Source of the DNA: a virus
Virus record (IMG/VR): IMGVR_UViG_3300030109_001534
Span: 11,821-69,489 of that record
Length of the DNA: 57,669 bases
Strand: one strand, 5' to 3'
In this document: positions 25,759-35,100 of the stretch, one piece after another
Numbering within the stretch: position 1 is the stretch's first letter
Layout: every line of letters begins with the position of its first letter
Program-made: the position numbers and the translations under genes
The notes under the pieces: model-generated
Databases searched by the model: none
Seen by the model: only the letters and a program-made list of their open reading frames with translations
Told to the model about the DNA's origin: nothing

Positions 25759-27078
25759 ATGGGGGGAACTCATAAAATATTTGCAGATATTGATGTTGAC
25801 GGTGAGGTACAAGGTACTTCGCTAGACATTAACGGTAATGGTGATATATCTGGTGTTTTAACACAAGGTGATCATATTGAAATAGCTTCTGCTAAAAGAA
25901 TAAGATGGGGAGCTGGAGACGCTATGATTGCAGAAGGTATATCTGAAAATTATGCTTTAGAGTTTTCAACATATAACGGTAGTTCTATGACAGAAGCTTT
26001 AAGGTTGAGTGGTGATAACTCTGCAACTTTTACAGGTAATATAGCTGTAGGCGGTACAGTACTTGGTACATCTGCTAAGTTTGGTAGAGACGCAGACAAT
26101 CTTATAGATTTTGCAACTACAGATAATCAAATAAGATTTAGAGTTAACGGAGGTGACGAAGCTAATATGACTAACGCTTTTTTCTATCCTCACTCTAACG
26201 ATGGTATGGCACTTGGTCAAGCGGCTACCGCATGGTCTGACCTTTTCTTAGCATCAGGCGGTGTTATTGGGTTTAATAATGGTGATATGCTTATTACGCA
26301 CTCTAGTAATAAATTAAGTATTAGTGGAGGAACTACATCTATTAACGCTCTTGAACTTGGCCAAACTGATCACGTAATAGAAGATGGTTCTAATATTTTA
26401 GATGAAAACGATAATACAATGATGAGTTTTGCTAGTGGTGTAGCTAATATTACTGGTAACGCGGCTACAGCCACAGCTTTAACATCTGGTAATAAATCTA
26501 TTAGTGGTGACTTAACTGTTAGTGGTAAAGTAACTACTACTGAAATAGAAGGTAGTAGTATACTATTAGATTCTGCTGGAGATATTGAATTAAACTGTGA
26601 TGGAGCAGATGTAATTTTAAAAGATGCTACTACTGAATTTGGTAGATTTAAAAACGACAGTACTGATTTTGTAATAAAATCTGCTGTTAGTAACAAGGAC
26701 ATGATATTTAAAGGAGTTGATGGTGGTTCAGCTATAACAGCTCTTACTTTAGATATGTCTGAAGCTGGTAAAGCAACATTTAATAATGACGTTGTAGCTT
26801 TCTCTGATAGAAAATTAAAAGACAATATAGAAACTTTAGATGGTAAAAAAGTTTTAGATATGAGAGGTGTTAGTTTTACTAGAAAAGATACAGGATTAGC
26901 TAGTTCTGGAGTTATAGCCCAAGAAATACAAGAGGTAGCTCCTGAGCTTGTTAACGAAACAAACGGTACATTAGGAGTATCGTATGGTAATTTAGTTGGT
27001 TATTTAATTGAAGCTATTAAAGATCAACAAAAACAAATTGATGAATTAAAAGAAATGTGCAATGGCTGTTCCAAGTAG
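25759..27078 (+). CDS. Fibre with C-terminal S74 intramolecular chaperone domain
   Basis: 439 residues. The N-terminal ~340 residues are fibre shaft, including KFGRDADNLIDFATTDNQIR, which shares a module with the fibre at 22916. The last ~91 residues, from Ser349 (SDRKLKDNIETLDGKKVLDM ... SSGVIAQEIQEVAPELV ... YGNLVGYLIEAIKDQQKQID), are a peptidase S74 domain. It assists trimer folding and then cuts itself off just before the Ser of the SDRKLK motif, using the Ser-Lys dyad (the family model). It overlaps the next gene by 17 bases. A receptor-binding or shaft component of the tail appendage. Confidence 0.85.
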   Translation: MGGTHKIFADIDVDGEVQGTSLDINGNGDISGVLTQGDHIEIASAKRIRWGAGDAMIAEGISENYALEFSTYNGSSMTEALRLSGDNSATFTGNIAVGGTVLGTSAKFGRDADNLIDFATTDNQIRFRVNGGDEANMTNAFFYPHSNDGMALGQAATAWSDLFLASGGVIGFNNGDMLITHSSNKLSISGGTTSINALELGQTDHVIEDGSNILDENDNTMMSFASGVANITGNAATATALTSGNKSISGDLTVSGKVTTTEIEGSSILLDSAGDIELNCDGADVILKDATTEFGRFKNDSTDFVIKSAVSNKDMIFKGVDGGSAITALTLDMSEAGKATFNNDVVAFSDRKLKDNIETLDGKKVLDMRGVSFTRKDTGLASSGVIAQEIQEVAPELVNETNGTLGVSYGNLVGYLIEAIKDQQKQIDELKEMCNGCSK

Positions 27079-27985
27079 TGGTGCTTTAAGTTTAGCTGGT
27101 ATTAGAGCTGAGTTAGCTACTAATACTTACGACGCTACTGCTACAACACAGTCTAGTTTAAAAGGATGTTCTGAAGGAAGTGTAGCAACTATTAATACAG
27201 CTAACAGTGCTAGTAATAGACCTGACGGTAGTACACCACATTCAATGGCTGAATTTTATTCTTACGATCACGATCTTAGTTCTTTTACTGATGATATAAG
27301 TTTTGATTTTGATGGAGCTAATGACTATTTACACTTCCAATCAGGTAATTTTGGAACTGATTTAGAAGCTACAGGATCTGTTAGTATGTGGGTTAAGCTA
27401 GATTCAATGTCTGCTAATGGATTTTTGTGGCAAATAAAAGCAGAAGAAGGTACTGATAATCAAATTATATTATTATGGAATAATGCTGCAGGTGTAATAA
27501 GAGGTAACGTTAAGTTTGGTGGAACTACAAATGTAGTTGATTCTGGTAGTGGTTTAGAAAATGATGGTAATTGGCATCATGTTGCAATGACATGGAACTC
27601 TGGCTCTAAAACAGCTAGTCAAAACTATGTTAGATTATATATAGATGGATCAGAAACAGATAACGATGCTATAGGTAACACTTGGTCAGATGAAAGTGGT
27701 CACGCTGGTTTTATTATTGGTAGAAACGATATACAAAGTAATGCCTATTTTAATGGACATATGAACGATATAGCTTTCTTTAGTGATGTATTAACTTCTT
27801 CTGAAGTTTCAACTATATATAATTCAGGATCACCAAAAGACGAAGAGGCACACTCTGGTTTAATAGCTTATTATACTATGGAAAATTATAGTGATAATGA
27901 TACCACATTAGCTGATGACTCTGGTAATAGCAAAACACTAACAATAAACAATAGTACAAATATAGACAGTACAGACACACCGTAA
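27062..27985 (+). CDS. LamG-domain lectin-like fibre protein
   Basis: 307 residues. The start MAVPSSGALSLAGIRAELAT is a typical marine-phage fibre start. Residues about 75-270 form a LamG/concanavalin-like domain: FDFDGANDYLHFQSGNFGTD, SVSMWVKLDS, GNWHHVAMTWNSGS, VRLYIDGSETDND, FNGHMNDIAFFSDVLTSSEV. Such domains bind carbohydrate and would suit a receptor-binding protein for surface polysaccharide. It overlaps the end of the S74 fibre, so the two are likely co-expressed parts of one fibre. The sugar target is not predictable. Confidence 0.75.
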   Translation: MAVPSSGALSLAGIRAELATNTYDATATTQSSLKGCSEGSVATINTANSASNRPDGSTPHSMAEFYSYDHDLSSFTDDISFDFDGANDYLHFQSGNFGTDLEATGSVSMWVKLDSMSANGFLWQIKAEEGTDNQIILLWNNAAGVIRGNVKFGGTTNVVDSGSGLENDGNWHHVAMTWNSGSKTASQNYVRLYIDGSETDNDAIGNTWSDESGHAGFIIGRNDIQSNAYFNGHMNDIAFFSDVLTSSEVSTIYNSGSPKDEEAHSGLIAYYTMENYSDNDTTLADDSGNSKTLTINNSTNIDSTDTP

Positions 27986-27986
27986 T

Positions 27987-28229
27987 ATGGCAAGAAAATA
28001 CGTAATACTAGAAAGTGATGAGTTAAGCAGTGTAGATTTTTCTGATGTACAAGAAACATCTGCAGATACATTAAGGTGGAATAATAACAAGACAAGGACT
28101 TTTGTAAAGTATGAAGGATATAAACCATTGTGTTTATACGGTAAACTTACTTATAGCTACAATCAAATGTTAACACTGTTAAATGATGTAGATGGTGAGT
28201 GGTATATAGAAGATACAACATCAGAATGA
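27987..28229 (+). CDS. Small conserved-looking protein, function unknown
   Basis: 80 residues (MARKYVILESDELSSVDFSD...). Aromatic strands GYKPLCLYGKLTYSYNQML and the C-terminal DVDGEWYIEDTTSE suggest a small mixed alpha/beta fold. It begins one base after the lectin stop and its TGA overlaps the next ATG, so it sits inside the fibre operon. Possibly a fibre assembly factor, based on position only. Confidence 0.45.
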   Translation: MARKYVILESDELSSVDFSDVQETSADTLRWNNNKTRTFVKYEGYKPLCLYGKLTYSYNQMLTLLNDVDGEWYIEDTTSE

Positions 28230-28603
28230 AACTAAAAGAATATATACATAAAAATTTAACAGGTAATACCGCTCAAACTTTATTTAAGAATGATAAAAAT
28301 AAAGATATTTCTATAACAGGTATGACGTTATCTAATGTACATGCTACTGATACTGTTTATGTAGATTTATTTTTAAGAGAAAAATTATATATACGTCAAA
28401 ATCCTATAAAAAATTGGGACTTAAATACTAATACTTATAGAGATTATTACATAATGAAAAAAATAGAAATTACAAATGAAAATACTTTAATATTAGAACC
28501 AAGAGAAGTTGACTATGACTCAAGAAAGTATGACCTAATGGTACAACTATCTTCTGCAGATAGTAAAGTAGATTTAATGATGAACTTTAGAAAAGAATAC
28601 TAA
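28226..28603 (+). CDS. Small beta-rich protein of unknown function
   Basis: 125 residues from the ATG at 28226, chosen over an upstream in-frame GTG because it forms the usual ATGA overlap with the previous gene. It reads MKLKEYIHKNLTGNTAQTLF, then DISITGMTLSNVHATDTVYV and LILEPREVDYDSRKYDLMVQLS. This pattern of short strands is reminiscent of small fibre-head or virion proteins. No domain recognised. Its stop overlaps the next start (TAATG). Confidence 0.45.
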   Translation: MKLKEYIHKNLTGNTAQTLFKNDKNKDISITGMTLSNVHATDTVYVDLFLREKLYIRQNPIKNWDLNTNTYRDYYIMKKIEITNENTLILEPREVDYDSRKYDLMVQLSSADSKVDLMMNFRKEY

Positions 28604-28815
28604 TGGAAATATTTAAAGATAATAATAACTGGAATGAAAAATCAATAATAGGAGCTGTAGCATTTATAATAATGTGTATGGTTATGGTGTTAGATTTATT
28701 AACAGGATGGCTAGGCAGAGACTTAGCAATTAATGAGTTTGTGTATGACTCTTTTGTATTAGTAGTACTAGGATGTTTTGGTATAGCTGGACTAGAAAAA
28801 TTTGCTAAGAAATAA
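28603..28815 (+). CDS. Small two-helix membrane protein, holin-like
   Basis: 70 residues with two hydrophobic segments: about residues 17-36 (GAVAFIIMCMVMVLDLLTGW) and about 48-63 (FVLVVLGCFGIAGLEKF), ending in the basic AKK. Size and topology fit a small holin or holin partner. It is joined by TAATG overlaps to its neighbours, including the 3-TM-holin-like gene at 28815. Lysis role is inferred from shape and context. Confidence 0.5.
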   Translation: MEIFKDNNNWNEKSIIGAVAFIIMCMVMVLDLLTGWLGRDLAINEFVYDSFVLVVLGCFGIAGLEKFAKK

Positions 28816-29207
28816 TGGGAGTTCTAGGAAAAATATTTAGTGCAGGTGCTGGTAAACTAGTAGAGAATGTAGGAGGAGTATTAGATAATCTAACTACAAC
28901 CAAAGAAGAAAAACTAGAAGCACAAAGAAAAATAAAAGAAATAATAGCTAACTATGAGGTAGAGATGGAAAAGAATGTTACTGATAGATGGAATGCTGAT
29001 ATGAACAGTGACTCATGGTTAAGTAAGAATGTAAGACCTATGGTTTTAATATTTTTAGTAGTATGTACAGTATTACTTATATTTATTGACGCAGGTCATT
29101 TAAAATTTAATGTAAAAGAATCATATGTAGATCTTTTACAGATAGTTCTAATAACAGTGATTGGTGCCTACTTTGGTGGAAGGTCACTAGAAAAAAGAAA
29201 AAAATAA
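28815..29207 (+). CDS. Holin-like membrane protein (3TM gene-transfer-agent holin type)
   Basis: 130 residues. The N-terminus is amphipathic and helical (MGVLGKIFSAGAGKLVENVG), then a charged coiled coil to about residue 58. WNADMNSDSWLSKNVRPMVL leads into hydrophobic segments at about 75-92 (LIFLVVCTVLLIFIDAG) and 105-122 (LLQIVLITVIGAYFGGRSLE), and the tail is basic (KRKK). The WLSKNVRP-hydrophobic pattern and YFGGRS ending match the phage 3TM holin family. The product would make the inner-membrane pores that time host lysis. Possible partners for wall degradation are the proteins at 22176 and 1025. Confidence 0.7.
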   Translation: MGVLGKIFSAGAGKLVENVGGVLDNLTTTKEEKLEAQRKIKEIIANYEVEMEKNVTDRWNADMNSDSWLSKNVRPMVLIFLVVCTVLLIFIDAGHLKFNVKESYVDLLQIVLITVIGAYFGGRSLEKRKK

Positions 29208-29899
29208 TGACATTAAACGAAATAGCTTATAACTTGCTAAATTTAGTAAGGGGTGGTAGATCTAACCATGATGAGCACATATCTTTAGATCAAATTAAAT
29301 TTAACATTAAGCACTACAGAGCAATGTTTATTAGAAGAGACTATGAAAGAAATGGTTTTGTTAGTAGACATGTAGAACAAGATCTTGGTTGTATAAAACT
29401 ACAAAGAGTAGATGCAACTAAATGTTGTTCTTTACCCTCAGAGTGTATTGTGTCTAGAGGTGAGGATCTTATACCTAAGACTATTAGATATAATAGGCAA
29501 GAAGCTATTACATATGTAGGAGATGTTACAGGAACTGGGACCATACCTATGGTTGATTCTAGCGCAGTACAATGGTTACCTTTTGATAAGTATACAAATA
29601 AAAAATATAAAGCTTACATGATAGAAGATTATATGTATATTTATAATGCAGAAGGATTAGAGTACATTAACGTTAGAGGAGTATTTGAAGATCCAGAAGC
29701 TGTAGCTAAATTTGCAAACTGTGATCAAGGAAATAAATGTTATGATGACAGTACTACAGATTTTCCAATTCCTATGGATATGTTAAACACAATTAATAAA
29801 GGCATCTTAAGCGGTGAGTTATCATTATTAGCTAGCACTAAGAGTGATACTACAAATGATCGTATGCAGGATGTAGCACAAGTACAAACTAAAAATTAA
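29207..29899 (+). CDS. crAss-like tail ring protein
   Basis: 230 residues. The N-terminus MTLNEIAYNLLNLVRGGRSN, with SLDQIKFNIKHYRAMFIRRDYERNG, matches my memory of a conserved crAss-like ring/tail protein. The later sequence contains a Cys/Pro-rich loop (CCSLPSECIV), a beta-rich middle (YVGDVTGTGTIPMVDSSAVQ) and a C-terminal helix (MDMLNTINKGILSGELSLLA). It marks the return from the accessory island to the conserved tail module. Ring proteins stack below the portal and form the tail channel. The exact ring number is not claimed. Confidence 0.65.
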   Translation: MTLNEIAYNLLNLVRGGRSNHDEHISLDQIKFNIKHYRAMFIRRDYERNGFVSRHVEQDLGCIKLQRVDATKCCSLPSECIVSRGEDLIPKTIRYNRQEAITYVGDVTGTGTIPMVDSSAVQWLPFDKYTNKKYKAYMIEDYMYIYNAEGLEYINVRGVFEDPEAVAKFANCDQGNKCYDDSTTDFPIPMDMLNTINKGILSGELSLLASTKSDTTNDRMQDVAQVQTKN

Positions 29900-29912
29900 A
29901 TAATTAAATAAA

Positions 29913-30476
29913 ATGAGCAAAGGAACACATAAAACAAAAGACGGTAGAACAGCCAAAAAAGGTTTATACTACTATATGAATCGTGCTAAAAAAAGAGGCA
30001 CGTCAAAACCTGGTAAAGGTACAGTAACTGACGAAGCTTTAGCAAGATCTAAGAAGACTGCTAAAAAAGCAATGATGGGAGGTAAAAAAGAAATGATGTA
30101 TAAAGAAGGAGGTAAGTTTCCTGATATGAATAATGATGACAAAATTACTCAGGCAGATATATATCTAAGAAAAAAAGAAAAAGGTACTATAGCAAAGAAA
30201 GGAGGTGCTAAGAAAAAGAAAGCAATGATGTACAAGAAAGGAGGAATGAAGCAACAAGCTGCTATTGCAATCAAAATGAAAGAAGAAGGTAAAATGCCTA
30301 AAGATAAAATGGGTATGGGAGGTAAGAAGAAAATGATGAAAGATGGCGGTAAGAAAAAAATGTACGGAGGTATGATGAAAAAGAAAAAGATGATGGGAGG
30401 TAAGAAAAAGATGATGTACGAAACAGGAGGATTTCTTGAGCCAGGTATTCCAAATCTTGACGATTGTTGTAACTAG
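29913..30476 (+). CDS. Very basic Lys/Met/Gly-rich protein with an EF-hand-like loop
   Basis: 187 residues dominated by Lys, Met and Gly (MMGGKKEMMYKEGGKF, KKKMYGGMMKKKKMMGGKKK), N-terminus MSKGTHKTKDGRTAKKGLYY. Residues about 71-82 (DMNNDDKITQAD) match the DxNxDxxIxxxD Ca-binding loop of EF-hand or dockerin type. It ends YETGGFLEPGIPNLDDCCN. Such a charge pattern suggests DNA or nucleoprotein binding in the virion. The YxTGG element recurs in other virion genes here (30955, 37412, 38486). No firm family assignment. Confidence 0.5.
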   Translation: MSKGTHKTKDGRTAKKGLYYYMNRAKKRGTSKPGKGTVTDEALARSKKTAKKAMMGGKKEMMYKEGGKFPDMNNDDKITQADIYLRKKEKGTIAKKGGAKKKKAMMYKKGGMKQQAAIAIKMKEEGKMPKDKMGMGGKKKMMKDGGKKKMYGGMMKKKKMMGGKKKMMYETGGFLEPGIPNLDDCCN

Positions 30477-30952
30477 TGAGTTACACTCTTAAACATATTT
30501 ACAAAGACTATCAAGATTGTTATACCGATGATCTTGATAAGTCTTTACATACAAATATTATACAAGAGTTTAATATTATGATTATGGATTATATTCTAGA
30601 AGGAAAGGAATTTAATATGGGTAATAACCTTTCTACACTGTCTATTATAAGACGAGATAGAGATCCTAGATCACCAAGATTAGATTGGGGGGAAAGTAAC
30701 AAGTATAAAAAAGAACTCCTAGAAGAAGGTCAATTGTTATATAACTCGGAAACGGGTGAAGGAGTAAAGTGGCATATCTATCATACTGATGAATATTACT
30801 GCAAGTACTATTGGAGGAAAGGTAAGTGCAAGGTACCAAACAAATCAGTATATAGATTTGACACTACACGAGGAGTAAAAGGAAATAAAGAAAAGCTAAT
30901 ACGTTTATTAAAAGAAGACGATTTAGCATACTTAAAATTTAAAAAACATTAG
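30476..30952 (+). CDS. Conserved crAss-like tail-module protein, function unknown
   Basis: 158 residues starting at GTG 30476, which overlaps the previous TAG (TAGTG). Sequence of note: EFNIMIMDYILEGKEFNMGN, IIRRDRDPRSPRLDWGESNK, WHIYHTDEYYCKYYWRKGKC and a basic C-terminus (KGNKEKLIRLLKEDDLAYLK). I associate it with a small conserved gene in the ring block of crAss-like phages, perhaps a DNA-binding or assembly protein. No specific domain is recognised and the association is from memory. Confidence 0.5.
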   Translation: MSYTLKHIYKDYQDCYTDDLDKSLHTNIIQEFNIMIMDYILEGKEFNMGNNLSTLSIIRRDRDPRSPRLDWGESNKYKKELLEEGQLLYNSETGEGVKWHIYHTDEYYCKYYWRKGKCKVPNKSVYRFDTTRGVKGNKEKLIRLLKEDDLAYLKFKKH

Positions 30953-30954
30953 AT

Positions 30955-31272
30955 ATGGCAACACCATTATGGCAGAGAAAAGCAGGTAAGAGCCCTACAG
31001 GTGGTTTGACTCCAGCAGGTTCTAAGAGCGCTGGTGTAAAGAGACCTGTTACATCTAAGAATCCTAAAGGTAAAGCAAAGAAAAGAAAGAAGTCTTTTTG
31101 TGCTAGAATGAGAGGTATGCGTAAAAGACAAAAGCCTAGTAACAATACAGGTAAAGATAGATTAAGCTTATCACTAAAGAAGTGGAGATGTAGAGATGGA
31201 GGTGTTTGTGGACCTACAAGATATGACACAGGAGGATTTTTACAACCACCTATACAAGATATATTTGAATAA
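30955..31272 (+). CDS. Small basic DUF6321-like protein
   Basis: 105 residues, strongly basic, beginning MATPLWQRKAGKSPTGGLTP, then AGVKRPVTSKNPKGKAKKRK and KSFCARMRGMRKRQKPSNNT, a pattern (KKSFCARM.GM) that I recognise from marine phage proteins of the DUF6321 type. It ends with RYDTGGFLQPPIQDIFE, sharing the YxTGGF element with the protein at 29913. Likely a nucleic-acid-binding virion component, inferred from charge and neighbours. Exact role unknown. Confidence 0.6.
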   Translation: MATPLWQRKAGKSPTGGLTPAGSKSAGVKRPVTSKNPKGKAKKRKKSFCARMRGMRKRQKPSNNTGKDRLSLSLKKWRCRDGGVCGPTRYDTGGFLQPPIQDIFE

Positions 31273-31285
31273 ATAAAACAACAAC

Positions 31286-32170
31286 ATGGCAGTATATAAA
31301 ACAAAGTCTAGTAAGACAATCATAAGAAAAATCTTTAGGGATCTAAAGCCACAAGATGATAATTGGATTGATGATGCTATTGAATGGATAGGTGAAGCGT
31401 TAGAGCATATAGGTGCAGCTTCTCAACTATTACAAAAACAATGTGTATTAACTGTAGCAAATCATAAAGTATTACTGCCTACAGATTTATATTACATTAA
31501 TCAAGTAGCTATAAACAACTCAGTAGATCCAGTATCTTCTAAAGAGTTAGATACATTAATAGATAAAGTAAAAGAACTAAAAGATGAGATAGCCGATGCA
31601 CAAGCAAACGGTTTAGAATACTCAAGCACAACATCTGTATTAAATGAAATTAATTCTAGAATTGTTGTGTTAGAAAATATATATTTTAAAAATAGTAACA
31701 ACATGCAACCACTACAATATGGAGCAAGTAACTTCCATAGAAGTATGCATTGTGATGACTGTGTAAATGAAAATGTACACTATGAAGATACATATATAGT
31801 AGACAATGATTACATAAAAACATCATTTGAGAGTGGTAAGATATGTTTAAGTTACATGGCTTTTCCTACAGACGAAGACTGCTTTCCTTTAGTACCAGAC
31901 GATATAAGCTACTCTGAAGCATTATTCTGGTATATATACAAAAAGATTTTATTATCTAAACCAGACTTTAAAGACAACGGAATAAACTATGTAACTGCAG
32001 AACAACAGTGGAAGTACTACTGTACACAAGCTAGGAACGCTGCAAACTATCCTGATATTGATAGGTATGAGTCTTACATGAATCAGTGGGTAAGAATGAT
32101 ACCTAACATAAACAGACATGATGTAGGATTTGAACAATTAAATAACAGAGAGGATTTACATAGAAGCTAA
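31286..32170 (+). CDS. crAss-like ring/tail connector protein
   Basis: 294 residues. The N-terminus MAVYKTKSSKTIIRKIFRDL with QDDNWIDDAIEWIGEALEHIGAASQLLQ, then VLLPTDLYYINQVAI, looks like the crAss-like ring protein that sits next to the muzzle protein gene. The C-terminal part is helical with aromatic residues (EQQWKYYCTQARNAANYPDI, YESYMNQWVRMIPNINRHDV). Its TAA overlaps the muzzle ATG. Ring identity (family numbering) not claimed. Confidence 0.6.
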   Translation: MAVYKTKSSKTIIRKIFRDLKPQDDNWIDDAIEWIGEALEHIGAASQLLQKQCVLTVANHKVLLPTDLYYINQVAINNSVDPVSSKELDTLIDKVKELKDEIADAQANGLEYSSTTSVLNEINSRIVVLENIYFKNSNNMQPLQYGASNFHRSMHCDDCVNENVHYEDTYIVDNDYIKTSFESGKICLSYMAFPTDEDCFPLVPDDISYSEALFWYIYKKILLSKPDFKDNGINYVTAEQQWKYYCTQARNAANYPDIDRYESYMNQWVRMIPNINRHDVGFEQLNNREDLHRS

Positions 32171-35100
32171 TGGATAAACGATTTATAAAAGGATTATTTA
32201 AAGACACTGCGCATATTGACCAACCGGAAGGTACTTGGAGATATGCTAAGAATGCTATTATCAATAATAAGAAAGGATCTCTTTCTAATGAAGGAGGTAC
32301 AGAGCTTGCTGGACATTTAGGGAACAACCCTACAACAGGAGCACAGAATGATAAAGTTATTGGTAAAATAGAAGTTAATGATAATAAGGTAGTTCTTTTT
32401 GTAATCGATGTTGTTAATACTGTAAACCCTAGAAGTGAAATAGGTATATGGGAAGATAATACTTATACTATATTATATAATCCAGATGTAGTAGCTACAG
32501 GTATAGATTTAAATTTTAGAGAAACACATCCAATACAAGGTACATTTAAAATAGATTCTAAAGGAGATTTAGTCGTATACTTTACAGATGATTTAAATCC
32601 ACCTAGAGCATTTAATGTAGATAGACAAATACGTGAGAGTGCAGGTGTTGTAGAACATTTGTATGGATTTATACCTAACGATATAGAAATATTAAATTTA
32701 TTTCCACACGCAGGATCTGTACCGCATATAGAACTAGATGATCTTATCACACACCAAGCCTCTATTCTAGAAGGCGGAGGCTTACTAACAGCTGTATACT
32801 ACTTAGCATTAGGATATGTTGATGATGATTTTGTATCTACAAACTTTGTAACAGTATCAAATCCTATATCTATTGTAGACGAATTTGATTTTACTATACC
32901 AACAACTAAAAAAGATGGAGCTAAAGAAGGTAGTCAGACAACTAAAGCTATTAAATGGCTTGTAAGTAATTTAAACTCAGATTATAAATTTTTAAAAGCA
33001 GTTGTTATTAGAAAAATGGGAGATGCTACTGAGGCATTTAAACTTCCAGACTTAGATATTACAGCAAGTAGTACTAAGGAAGTAGTGTTTACTGGAATTG
33101 AAGGAACTAGCCCTGCATCGGTAGAAGATGTAATTATAGATACTATTTCTTATGCTACAGCTAAAACAGTACAACAATTAGATAATGTTCTTTATTTAGG
33201 TAATACAACAAGTGATGTAGATTTAGATTATCAAAAGTATGCTAACAATATTAAACTACGTTCTACAACTAAACGTATAGAAAATTTTGATGAAATGTAT
33301 GCTACAGTAGATAATTTAGAAACTGGGTTTTTAAACAAACCTGTAAATAAATTTAATGGAAATGTACAAACTGTAGACTCTACAAAATCATACAGATACG
33401 CTCCTAATATATTTAAGTATAAAGGATACATGAGAGATGAGGTATATGCTTTTTATATAGCATTTATCCTTAAAGATGGTAGCACATCATATGCATATCA
33501 TATTCCAGGAAGAGAAGTTATAGGTACAGAAAATTCAACAGCATTCAATGGAGCAGGCCCTTTATATGGAGATCTACAAGAAATAAATCCTGAGTATGCA
33601 AAAGAGTTTCATTTTATAGATAGCTCTTCAGCATTAGGAGCAAAAAAAATGAACTTTTGGCAAAACGCTACAGAAAAATATCCTAATACAGATGACTACC
33701 AAGTATGGGATGAAACAGGAAATACAGGTAATGACTTAAAAGGTAAGAACATTAGACATCATCATTTTCCTTCAAACAGAAACCCAAGTAGAACAACAAT
33801 TGTTGATACAAATTGTAGTGCAGCTCAATCAGAAGGTATAGCTTTTAATACAACTACTTACAATAATTTAGAACTAATATTTTATAACCGCAGTGAGACT
33901 GAATGGGAAGTTAAGGATGGCACTTGGGATTATACTCGTTTTTATACTGACTTAAATACACACCCAGACTCTGGTCTTTTATGGGATGGAACACATTTTA
34001 CAGCTACACAACCTATGGATGTAGAAGTTAGATGGTTTGTGCAATATCATCAAACCGGAGGATTTTGGAGTGGTGTAGGAGATGTAACTACGCAGTTAAG
34101 AAAAATAATAAACGGTACAGATGATTTAGTAAACGAAGATATAATTGAAGATATGGACTTTGAAATTACTGGCTGTAGTGGTTGTAGTGATTTAGCTGTT
34201 AATAGTCAATTAACTTCAACTGTTGGTAATAGTCCTTCTGATCAAGCAGGTTTAGATTATGATATAACTACAGGATCAGATTTAGAATATACAAATGCTA
34301 TACATTTAGAACCTGGAGATAAGTTATATCTTAGACATCAAAGAGACGAGTCTAATGATAAAGTATATCAAGCAAAAGAAAGTCAACAAAAAGTAGATAT
34401 AACTGATGATGATTGTCCAAATCATGAAACAATGATTCAATTTAGAATTACATCTAGTCAATTACAAATGGATCCTACATGGTTACATGATGCTAAAATA
34501 AGTCATGATGTAGATGTTTTAGGTTTTGAATTAAGTGATATTAAAATACCTGAAAGTATAAGAGAAAAAATACAAGGCTTTAGAGTTTATTATGCAAACA
34601 GAGATCATGCAGATAAAACAATATTAGGACAAGCTCCTATATTACCTATGAAAAAACTTGTATCTCAAATAGGTATATGTAAAGAAGCTAGTTCAGGGGG
34701 TAATGCAGATAGGATTTTAGAGACTTTACAAAACGCTCCTGAAGAATTTTGGTCAGCAGATCCTTCTACAGATACATATTATAATTATGCTAAGTATGAT
34801 TTGTTTGAAGAAAACAATACAGGAGTTAATCTTAGAACAGATGAGTATGGATATAAAGTATTTAACTTTCCAGCTTTTGATTTACTTAGAACAAATAAAA
34901 GTATCTCTTCAGCTACTCATATTAATATAGAGTATATAACTAGAAACTTAGTATTTAATGGGCCAACTATAGAGCAAGATAAAAAAATGATGTCTTTTGT
35001 AAAAGAAGATAATAATAGTACTCCGCCTCTTAAAACTGTTGATCAAGAATGGGGATATGATACTGAGTTTAATTGTTATCCTAAAGATGTAAACAGCTCA

